64,000 nt of DNA from contig JAMPIT010000258.1 of NCBI GenBank assembly GCA_026261815.1, forward strand, positions 17,068,501 to 17,132,500. Direction: 5' to 3'. Of this stretch, positions 14,701 through 26,700 are shown one piece after another. This DNA comes from Monarcha castaneiventris obscurior (lineage: Eukaryota; Chordata; Aves; Passeriformes; Monarchidae). The notes under the pieces are model-generated. The model was not told the origin of the DNA and ran no database searches. It saw only the letters and a program-made list of their open reading frames with translations. The translations under genes and the position numbers were made by a program. Within the stretch, counting starts at the first letter, position 1; each line of letters opens with the position of its first letter.

Positions 14701-17700
14701 AAATGGATCTCATGCATGGGTGAAAAATGGGTGCACTGGAAGCAGAAGTTCCAGCACCCTTCCCCTGCCCCCACTTAGTCATCAGTGTTACCAGCAATCC
14801 ACAGATCTCTCTAAACAATTAAAAAAGTTAAAGATCAATACTTGGCATCTGAAGTGGGGATTCCTGGAGATGCTTTATGTAGCTATTAAGATTTTTTTTA
14901 ACATTCTTTCAAAAACAGGGACTTTGCAAAACTAGAAAACCAGTTTAAAGTAGTTGGGGGTGTCAGGTGAGGAGAGTTCAAAAGTTTGTTGGCATGTACC
15001 TTCAGCCACTGGGGAAATACGGGAGGGAACTGATACTGAGAGAGGGAGTGAGCAAATGGAAGGTGAAACACTGGCTTTGTTTGAAGGTGTAACAACTTAA
15101 GTATGTTTGATATTTTCCAGAAGCACAAGTCAGTTCATATTTTTTTAAAGAATTCCTTACTAAAAGGTCTAGGATTCACAGCAGAAAATTGCATTGGCTT
15201 ATTGAAGAATTTTCTAATACTTTAAATGTTAAGCAGCACTACAGTAGGTCTGACTTTAACACACTGATGCAAGAACTGGAGTCAGCCCCCAGGAGGAACA
15301 GGCTGATCATCTTTGTAGCTTGGGCCAGACTTTTGCTTTGCTGCCTTTGTTTCTCTAGGGTTAAAATCCATTATCATTGTAAGATATTACTCACATTTTC
15401 TGAACTCTACGGTAAGAGCAGAAAGGCCCAGTCCTGCTTTCTCTTGGGACTACACTTTTATTACTTCAATGCAAGGTAACATTCTATGGGAAAACCTTGG
15501 AGAGGGGTTTAGCACGTCTGGCTGGTTGTTTTGTTTTAGAGAGATGAAATTGAATACTGTTTGAGACATCTGCCTTAGTGTAGGTCAGGAAAGATCCAAC
15601 TTCTTACCCAGTTTTTGACAACCTCTTGGTATATGTGTTACTGATTTTTGGTTTTGTTCAGGGTTTTTTCTGCATTCAGGTGAAAGGTCCAGGGCTTTTA
15701 TCTTAATAATATTTCTCTTTAATTTATTATTTTTGTTCTTATCCAGTAAACTGTTACTGCAAATCTTACGTAATGGTGTTCTTCTCTTTATTTTCTTGCA
15801 CACTTCTAAAGGAAATGGTTTGTATTTAAAATCAGAGTGTATAAACTGCTGATAATTTTATTTTTTCTCATTTTTCCTGTTTTTTAATCATTGGTATTTC
15901 TTGGAAGGTATAAAAATAAAAGTAAGATGGAGATGTTTATCACCAGAGAGGAATTACTTGGAACTAGGAGAGTGAGGAGATGCAGAAATCAGTAAAATTT
16001 CTTCACTGTGGTTTTCATTTTTGCATGGAACAAAGACTTTAAACTAAGCAGTTGCCTGTAAACACTGTACCTGTGCTTTATAAAAGAAGAAGGGAAAGAA
16101 AGTCCAGTCCTTTACATAATTTTTAGAAACCAAAGAGCATAGACTCTTCATAACTATTGTTCTGGGCATCTTGAGTCTATGTCTGAAAGGATTTTTAAGT
16201 TCTGTTTTGTTAAGCAAATAAAAATACTGGGAAGGCACAGAAATTCTGTCCCTCACTGTGGTGACCACGGTAACTACATGTGTCAGGATCAAGGAGGAAA
16301 AAAACCTGTGAATGAAAGCTTTATTTTATCTTTCTTTGCACTTGCAGCAACTTCAAGAAATGGATGAAAGAAGGACTATCAAACTTAGTGAATGTTACAA
16401 AGGCTTTGCTGACTCTGAGCGCAAGGTTATTCCAATTATCTCAAAATGCTTAGAAGGGATGATCCTTGCAGCAAAATCAGTTGATGAACATAGAGTAAGT
16501 AGAACTGAGGAACTTTTTAAATTTGTGTTAGCAATTGGGCTGAGACAGAAGCTGTGGAGAGGGGAAAGACTGACTTACCCTGTACATTTATCTTTCTGTT
16601 GTCAAATATTTGCTAGGAAAGTGTTGTTACTTTGATTTCAGCAGAAGGGATCACTTCTGCACTCTTCCTGCTTTATTGATTTTGTGTGATCTGAATGTAT
16701 TTGACACGTTCTCATTGGGTGTGATTTTGGACACATTGTTTTGGTTATCCTGAAATATCCTGGAATACCAGAGTGGTTGGTATTTTCCCCTGTATGTGGC
16801 ATTAAAACGTGTAAAGGGTGTTCAGTTAACAAAGTCTCATTCTGTGTCCTGTTTGACTGCAGCAGGTTGTGTCCTGTTATATCTTACTGCATCTAGTTTC
16901 TTAGTTGTCTTCATTTCAGCGCCAATGTTGAAAGATTAAAAGGTGGAAAGTAGTTTGGCCCTAAAGCATGTCCTGTTTAAATTTTGTGATAACCCTTGGG
17001 AAGTATTTGCTGGAATATTCTGAATAGCAGAGTATGCTTTGCTATACACTCGTGAGCACTGCTGAGATAAAAGAATGTTGTTACCTTAACTTGCTGTGTC
17101 CAAAAGTGTGTGTTTTGAGCTGGCTCTTACTTCCCCATCTGTGTGTCTCTGCAGTGAAATGAAAAATTTGTCTCCCTGTTTTCTCTCTCTGGTTCTTGAT
17201 GGGTTTGATTTTTAAACTCCTTAATGTCCTGTGTTTAGGACTCTCAACTAGTGATAGACTGCTTCAAATCTGGTTTTGAACCTCCTGGAGATTTTCCATT
17301 TGAAGACTACAGTCAGAATATTTACAGAACTATCTCTGATGGAACCATCAGTACACCAAAGCAAGAGGGAATGAGAATTGATACAAAAACTACGGTCGGC
17401 AAGGCTAAAGGAAAGCTGTGGCTATTTGGAAAGAAACCAAAGGTAACAATTAAGAAATAACTATTTTGAAAATTAAAATTTGAGCATTTAGAGTGCATGG
17501 AAGCAGCAATTTATGTATTTTAAAAAAATCTTCCCCTTGCCTGCCAATGTCTTTTGAGGTATGTGTAAGGAGATCTGAAGGTTTGCGTAGCGTTGAGTAC
17601 TTACCATGTTAAAAATCAAGTTGTCACTGGGGAAGTTTTTCAGTTTTTCTTCTAGTGATTTGTGTCTGGGAACATTTTTAATAGTTATTTGATAAAAGTA

Positions 17701-20700
17701 GCTTCCCATTACTGTAATGTTTCTAAGATACTGTAAAGACTTTCTGCAGTTGCGTAGGAAATGTGTTAATTGTGAATGTAAAAATAAGGGGAGGGAGAGC
17801 ATGCTTTGGAATTGGTCAGACTTCAGATCTGTCTGTTATGACACAAAAAGCACCCCTTAGATTTTTATTACACCTGCTGCTAGTTTTGAAAACTCCTGAG
17901 GTTTCTCTGAAAACATTGAAGTTTATAATATGTCATTGGTAAAACATACTGTGGAAGCTCCATAAAGGTAAATGTCCTAGAAGAAATATTACTGTGAAAT
18001 AGGGAAAAATACTCCCATGCTCAAGAAGAAATTAAAAGCATAGAAATTACTCCTTTGTTTTTTTATGAGTTACAGTTTCAGTGCAAGATGCCTTCATGCA
18101 TCAACAAAAAAGATTGTCAATACATGCATTAGCTATATAAATGAATAATGGAGTATATACATATTTAAATTTTATGCTGTGTCTTTATTTAGTATGGGAG
18201 CAAATCAGGGGCCATTTTAATGATTCCCACAAATTTCTATGAAGTTACTTTAATACTCCAAGCCAGCTCCTGTCATTTGTTACAGGAAACTCTTCTTAGA
18301 GTCTGTTAACGGTGGGACTTATTTTCCACTTGATAGTATTGTGAGAAAGTAGGTCTTTACAGAAAGGAAGGATACAGTTGATTCTTTTTCTGTCCTCAGT
18401 GTATTATGTAACTGCAGCTGTGTGCTAAAACTTGTTTACTTTTCATGCAATATAATTAATGATTCATAACAGTTTAAATGCATTAAAACATGGGCATATA
18501 CATTGCATTTATCTGCAGAGGTGGGTGAGATTCAGCCTGTTCTGAAATTAGATCACAATTGCCAGTATGACCACAAGACATCTTTCTGAGAGTTTGGAGA
18601 GTATGTAAATGTACACTGGTTTCAGTCTGGGCCTTGGCATGTCCTGTAGTTATAAGAAATCCCTTAGTGTGATGACAGCTGAAACAAGCTGACAGGGCTT
18701 GCCCTGCTCTGTCTTCTCCCCAGTCCACTCACTTTGTGTGTAGCATTCAGGGAGTCAGGCTCGCTGTTTTCTGTGTGGAGTCACAGGTATAGGTATGTGT
18801 GTACACACTACCTGCATCCCTTCCTTAAGGACCTGGATGAAATGAAAGATTTTGTCCCTGTTTTTTACCTGGTTTTGGGGAGGATAGAGGAGTGCTCTAC
18901 AAAACAGCAGCTGGGAGCAAAATACTTACTGGAAGATACATATTTAATTCCAAATACTGTCCATAGGTTTTAAAATATATTCTTAAATAATCTATTATAA
19001 AATTAGCTGGTTTACTATGGCTGGGGTATTCATGGTGGCCTTTGGGCCCTCATTTAGCTGAAACTATGGCTGGTCTTGACTTTCAGGTATTCATTTTACC
19101 TATTTTTAATGTTGTCAAAGACATAGAAACCTTTCAGAAAGGGAATGAGTTGTGCAGCAGTGGAAACAGTAGAGGAAAATTGAACTGGGAAAGAACAGCA
19201 GAGGTATGAGAGACAAAAACTGAGAGAAGCAATTTGAAAAAAGGGGGTGAAGGTTCTTGTGATGATACTAAGAATGCCATGTGGGCTTTGTGTCAGTCCA
19301 GCCTTTACTACAGATATTGAAAATACTTTTTTAGTCATTCTCCACAGATGTACCAAATATTTCTGGTTTGGCTAACTTGGTAGGGTACCTCAATATAGGG
19401 AGAAAGGGGAAGTAGTGAGCAGGAATGCTTGAGCTTCCAGAATGACTAACTAAACTGGCAATAGCAGAGCTCTGTTTTAAGAAAAGAGGCTGGGAGCTTT
19501 AGGATCTTGTTAGGATCTTGTGGCAGTGTTGAGTCTAAAGCTTTATTGAATATTCCTTCATTCTCTGCAGCAACCTGTAACTGAAGATTAGTTCATGACA
19601 GAAACCTTTTAAACCCAATACAGTTATAGTATAAATGTGTCTGGAACGTTACAAGCTGTTTCTGTGTTGGATGGAAATTTTATTTTTGTAAGACAGAATT
19701 TTCATTTTAAAATCACTTTGAACATTTGGCTTATTTATTGCTTTCTTTATTTCCACATTAGCCACAATCCCCACCCCTAACCCCTACTAGTTTATACACA
19801 TCCAGTACTCCTAATGGGTCCCAGTATCCCATATTCTCCATTGAACCAGTGCATTATTGCATGAGTGACATAAAAACAGGGAAGCCCAGAATTCCTTCTT
19901 TCAGAAGCCTCAAAAGAGGGGTAAGTTTGCTAACAAGTTGAAATGCATGATGGGCTATGAGCAGTGTGCTTGTGATGTGGCTTTTCTGATGCTCTTCACC
20001 CTCATTATAAGGCTTACTTGGTTAAAAGTAACACTTCAGCTATAAGGTCACTTGTAGGGTACTTTGTTTCATACTATACAAAAGTTACCAACTAGATTAA
20101 AAATAAAATAAAATAGAAATGTTCTTCTTCACATTTGAAATGCTCATGCCTAAAAGAAAGGTGTTATAAAGAGGGTGCTCAGCATGTGTTTGATACCTTT
20201 CTTCATTGTTGTTCACATTCACAAATGTTTTCCTACCATCATGTAACATATTTTTGCAGTAATTTATCATTGGATATAAGTTACCACAAAAATCATCTGA
20301 CAGATCAGATGTCTTATTTGCTGACTTTGAACTGAAAATAGTAAAAGTTGATTATAAGACACTGAACTAAAAAGGGAGAATTTAATTACTTTTGTACATC
20401 AAATGCTATAGCTTATGGTGATTGCAGATTTTGAAATACTGAATTTTCCAAACATTACAATTTTAATGCATTTTCTGATTAATTAGTCACTCTTGTTTGT
20501 CCTAGGTTCTTTTGGGTAAAATATTGAAAAAATTACTACCAAATGCCACTGAGACTTATAGTGGCATATTCTGCAAATAGAATTTATCTGGAAGTCAGTA
20601 GAAGGGAAATACTAAGTGGTTTCTTAGCAACATTTATGGTACTAGTGATAAATGTACTGGCACTTTCGTGTTATGTCAGAAAATTGTAGGCTGCCCAGTT

Positions 20701-23700
20701 TATGTATGTTTTGTGATATTTATTGATCCAAATAATAAGGTAATTGGATGCATTTGATTACATATAATTAATTTTTTGGTATTTCAAGACAATATTGACT
20801 TGCTGTCTCATGTGCATCAAGAATGGTTGACTGTTGTTGACATAATGTGGAGATCAAGGTACAGCAGTGTTCTGTTGCAGTAAGGTTACAATTTAGAGGC
20901 ACCCTTGTTGTCATTCTGAAACAGAATGAGTTACAGCTAAAACTTTATTATCTTTAAGTCATGTTGTGGCATCTAATTTCAGGCCCCCACATACCTTGGA
21001 AATGCACTGCCTTTCTAGCACTGCCATTTTTTAGAAAATTCTTGTGGTCCTCTAAGTCTATATGGAGGACAGCTTCTCCTTTCCCTTCTGAGTCATTATA
21101 TCATAATATGGTCTGGTCATGAAGGTCATTTTTCTTCTTTAGCACTCAGTGAACTACCTGGATTAGGTGGTTGTTGGAATGGCACAGGCCTTGATTACAC
21201 CTCGATTTTGTTGATCACTAAATGTATTGACTCCTGGCTTACAAATCATCACCTTGTAGTACCAGTGGTTCTAGAACCCCTTTCTGAAGCAAAAGATAAT
21301 CTCCTAACAACTACAGAATGCTAATGGAAAATGAAACCATATCTTTATTTGATTTTTAAAATACATTGTTGATGTTGTAAAATTGAATTAATTTAATACA
21401 TTCTTTAAATAATTTAAATTTAATAATTCTTTAACATTAGGAAGCATCACTACTGCCGATCTAGATTAACTCAAACGTGCCATATTATTAAAGAGTTATC
21501 TCTGTAAAATCTTCAAGAGGAACATTTAACTTTTTATATTTTGAATTTGCTTGCAAGCCTTTTAACAGACACCACACTATTGCATATTTTTAAAGTCTTT
21601 TAAACTTAAATGTATACTGGACTACTAATAGATTTTTTTTTAATCTCATTGATCAGTCTTACTTTTATAATATACCTTGGTTAAATGCTTAATAGTTGCT
21701 AGTATGTGAAGCTGTTTCCCATGTGTTTTGTCCCTGGAAAATGATGTCCAAGTGGTACTGACAGCAGAGCTACTGAACCATAGAATCACAGAAAGGTTTG
21801 GTTTGGAAGGGACCTCAAAGATCATCTCGTTCCAACCCCCTGCCATGGGCAGGGACACCTTCCACTAGACCAGACTGCTCAGAGCCTCATCCAGCCTGGC
21901 CTGGAACCTGCCAGGGATGGGGCATCCACAGCTGCCCTGTGCCAGGGCCTCACCACCCTCTGAATATAGAATTTCTTCCTAACATCTAAATCTATCTTCT
22001 TTTAGTTTAAAAATGTTCCCCTTTTTCCTATCACTATCTGCCCATGTAAAATGGTATTTCATTTGCTCCTGCTCCTCCCAAGCTTTATCCATGAGCTGGC
22101 ATGTACCAGACAGTGAAGCATTCTGGTCATTTTGTTTAACATGCCCTGCACGAGATTTCATTCAAGGCATTGGAGATCACAAAACCAGGCTCCCTCCACT
22201 CTGTGCTTCATGCAGTACAATTCCCTAACATGATGTAGAGCAAGAGCAGCAAAGAGCAGCTGTAGAGTAGGTTATTGAAAGGTGTAAGCAAGTGTAACTG
22301 GCTGTATTAGTGCTGCTGGTAGGTGCTGCTGCTTCTCCTTTGAAATGTTAACAGTTCCAGACAGTGTTAGTGCCTGTGAGAGGTCTGTGTTTGATGCCAC
22401 TTGGTGTATAAAACAGCTGTGTTGTCAGCAGTGATCTGTAAACCTCAACAGTGTTTTCTTGGAAGACTCTTTCTGAAGGGAACAGGAAGTTTGTTTACGT
22501 CATCTCGCATCTCTGGACTTTGAGCTTCCTACCAAAGAATCATTTGTGAAGGTGCTTTACTTCCCTCATTGCTAGAAATTCTGATTTTGTGTGTGTGCCC
22601 TGAGCAACAGCCTTAACAATTGCTCAGGGTCAAAAGTGAAGTTGAGGTATCTGTCTTCTAAGGTGCTTGGTGTTCCTCTGGAAAGGGTTGTCCAAATCAT
22701 TGAAAGAGAATGTCAGATCTTCAAAATGCTGTCAATGTTAAACCCAAGATTCAACTCCTGGCACCCATGGTTTATTTGCTTCTTCTAAGGATAAAGTCTT
22801 TGCTCTTTAAATGTCTTTATTTTTAGCGAACTAAAACAATTTTAGGTAACAACGACCAGTGCTGTTTTCAGAAAGTAAAATTAATTACTCCTAGACTTGA
22901 AAAATATCTTTGTTTATTCTAGAGCTACCTTGATAATAAAGTGAATACATTGTAAAAACTACATTTGCAAGAGTGATTGTAGTGGATTTTGAGCTATGAT
23001 TAACAAATTATTTGTATATGGCTGATCAGTCCATCACCATCAAATTCTGCTATTTTGTGCAGTGTTGGCTGTGTGTGTGTTTCTTTTCCTACAATAGAAG
23101 GCTTTTTAGCCCTTTATTCAGAACACTAAAATTCAAAAGTACTTTAATGAAGTTGTGTGTTAGAATTTTATAAGTTAAAGTACCCATTATCACCTAGTGT
23201 TTTTAAAATCAGTAATTCTTAAAGCAATTCTTTTATTGTGCTTACAGTTAAATGGTTTTTTTTAATACATGAATACGTCAATCGTTAAGTAATATTTTAA
23301 AAATACATTTTTAGGCATTAGTCATTTTTGTAACTGGTCATTGCATGTAAATAATTTCCCGTTTCTTTTTGTTTTCAAATGAACTGTGCAGTGGTCGGTG
23401 AAGACGGTAAGCCCGTGTGCTGATCTGTCTGCTGTACTTCTGCTAAGATAGCATGAAAGTAATCCTTTGAAAGTGTTTCCATATCATAACTGCTTTAAGC
23501 CAGGTGCTGAAATACATCTTCAGATTTTCCACTCATATGCACAGTCTTCTTAATCATCCATGCTTAATGTAAGGCAATTAGACTTGTGATCTAGCTGCAA
23601 CTAAATCTGCAATTTTGGAATTTTAGAGTTGACCAGTATTCACAAGTTGGTCATGATGGAAATACTTGGTGATTTTTCTTTGTCAGGAAAATTGTTAAAA

Positions 23701-26700
23701 CAGCATAAAATATGTATGTGAAAAGATTATAAAATTTGTGCAAAGAAGAAATATTGAATACTGCGCTCCTTTGAATTGGAAGAAAAATTTGCAGGGGAGA
23801 ACCTTTATGCTTAGAAATATAGGAAGCTGTTATGTTAAATAAAACCACACCTTAATCAATATTGTTTTGCAGAGTTCCTCAGTAAAAATTCACAAAAATA
23901 CCTCTGTTCTGATTAATCTTAGAGGATACTGGTTTAAACTGATCTGTGAGGAAGAATGATAGAGAGGACGTGATTGTATTTTTGTTTCTTTGTAGTGTAT
24001 TACACTTAGCAGTTGTTTTCTTGGACGACTCTTTTTGAAGGGAACAGAAAGTTTATTTATGTCAGTTTGCATCTCTGGACTTTGAGACTATACACAGTGT
24101 GTGTTCTTCTTCCTCCAGAAAGAAACACTTGTTTTATTTTGGAAACATCATATCTTGATTTTCCTTCTTTTATGATGTCTTGTATTCCCTTCTTAAAAAG
24201 CAGTGAGAATGATTTTACAAGTGCAAAAGAAGTTGTGGGGAGTAAGAAGATCTTTATGGGGATATTGGAAACTTGGCACCTGAGCTTAAGGCTTGCGTCA
24301 AAATCTCAACAGTCAAGTTTCTCTAAACTGACTTCTTGACAAAAGAAATGCTGGCCAGTTTGGTTTCCCACCATAGAGGGTTACTGTCATGGCAGGTGGG
24401 TTTCTTGTGTTAAAACCAACTTCCATAGGCAACTGGGAACACCAAAAAAACCCCAACCTTTTGTGATTAAGACATGTACCATATTTCCTTCTTAACACTG
24501 TCAGTGTCTGTCACCCTGAGAAGGAAGAGTTTTCACAACAAACTTGCAAGATGCATTAAAATATCTTCCCATGCATTTCATACCCAGGCCCTTCTATCCT
24601 GCTTATTATAATCTTGGCATAAGTTTGCAGGTTTGTGGTTTGGGTTCATAGCAGTAGGTGGTCTTAAATTGGCTGGATTGGAATTTTTTTTAAGGTTTGG
24701 GAAGTAAAAGGTTTTTTCCCTCCCTGAAGTTCTTCGGTTGTTGGATTTTTTTTTTTTTTTTTTTTTTTTGGTAAGAAAGGGGACTTGGAGTATTTGAGCA
24801 AGTTCTGAGTCACATAAATTTAAATAAAAATTTTGATATTAAAAAGGCTTTTTCTGTGCTCTGTGAACTAGTTTTATTTGAGGTAAAATCCATCAGAACT
24901 TTGTAGGTTTTAGTATGTTTTCTAGGATTGCTGAAGTTCTAGAAGAGAACTATAATAGTGCTTTGGAATGAAGATCCAAAATACAGTATTTTTCTTTTGA
25001 TACCATCCAAATGACCACAGAACACACTCTAGAGAAAGAAACAATTTCATATATATATATATACATATATATATATTCATCTCATTATTATATACACATC
25101 TTAGATTTTTGTTGTGACTCAAATAATTCTGTCCTTTCTAAATCTTCGTTAAGTGCAGTGGATGTAAGAGGTACATGACTTCAGAAAAATAAAGTCTAGA
25201 AATTTTGAATTACCTCTGCGAGCCACCTGCTACAGAAGGCAGAAAGCCCCTTGACTGAATGCCTACCCTGGCAGCAGGAACATGCATTTATTCTGTGCGG
25301 TCTTTGGTGGAGCTGTCTGTCAAGGAGGGTTTTTAAGAAGGTCCATCCTGCTTCCAGTGAGCACTGTCCATGTGTGGGTATGTCAGTTCAGCTGCCCAGA
25401 GGTGTGCATGCAGCTCCTTTCATGGTATTTCTGCTTGCAGGGCCCTGCACTAGAAGACTTCAGCCACCTCCCTCCAGAGCAAAGACGCAAGAAACTGCAG
25501 CAGAGAATCGATGAACTGAACAGAGAACTACAGAAGGAAACAGACCAAAAGTGAGTGCATTTTTTTTGGAGTTCTGTCATGGTTCTCTCTGGTTTTTCGA
25601 CATCTTCTACCTAAGCCAACAGTGCTCAAAAGCTAGGAGACAATACACTAGGCCAGGCTATTGAAAAGCATTTTTAAATCTGTAGTTTGTTGTATGTAGG
25701 TTCTGTTAGCGTTGCTTCCTTTTGCTTTACTGTAATACTCATTTTGATTCTAATACTGCATAGGGAACATTGGCTCTAAAATCATGCATTAAAAAAATGT
25801 GTGGATCTGTTGAGCAAGATAGCTGCAACGTTGCGCTTTAAGAACAGAACATGACTAGTATTTAGGAAATTTTTATTTAATTATTTCTAAAATTTTTTAA
25901 AATGGCATTATTTTTTATTGTTATTTAATATATTTAGGAAATATAACAAACAGTATGGGAAACAGTACTGAGACTGGATAGATAAGAGTCAGCAGCTGTA
26001 GTCCTTGTGTACCTGTGGACAACACAAGAAAGGAAGGCAGAGTGCTAAGATGACAGAGTGGGAGAAGGATTTAGGCATGGTGTGAAGACCAGTAGTTCCT
26101 CATTGCTGTGCTTGGTATCTAATCACAGTTCAGGATCTTGTACACATTATTTTAGCTTTAATTACTTAATAATGGTGTATTAATTATTGTTATGTTTTGT
26201 GTGTTTTTAGAGATGCCCTCATCAAGATGAAGGATGTTTATGAAAAAAATCCCCAGATGGGTGATCCAAGCAGTTTGCAACCAAAATTAACTGAGACTAT
26301 GAGCAACATGGACCGTCTTCGGATGGAAATACACAAGAATGAGGTTAGATTCTAAAACAGCTCCTTGGAAAATGCAAATGACTGGTACAATTGTACTTTG
26401 CCTTACAGATTTTAGATACAGCACCCAGAAAAATTACATGATTTAAGAAAGTGCTCCTGATACAATTTTTTGTGGGGTGCTGTATTTCCAAGTATGTTCA
26501 TCTAGCTAGAATAAGGATGTATGTTATTAAAGGTGTAAACTGTTCAGAAGAATATATTATTATTCACTTATTCTGAAATTCACATGTAATTAAAGATTTT
26601 TTTTCCTTAACACTAGTATGGAATGTAGGCTAAGCATAAAGGATAGGCTCATGCTATGTGTGAAGTAATTATGAGACTTGACATCTGACTGCAGTCTCTG

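Larger units (their letters stand above)
19921..23391 (+). other. FNBP1L intron 10
   Basis: Contains the CR1 copy at 21778-22052 and the first copy of the 76-bp repeat pair (22449-22524). Otherwise AT-rich. Confidence 0.7.
23407..25440 (+). other. FNBP1L intron 11
   Basis: Holds the second copy of the 76-bp repeat (24010-24086), a 24-T run and an AT microsatellite. An open frame in phase with exon 12 runs back to 25282 but reads through the acceptor and is taken as chance. Confidence 0.7.

Noticed and set aside
25282..25440. Open frame in phase with FNBP1L exon 12, as if an alternative first exon
   Set aside because: It runs straight through a strong 3' splice site, the peptide is Cys-rich and unlike any FNBP1L sequence, and no promoter signs were seen.
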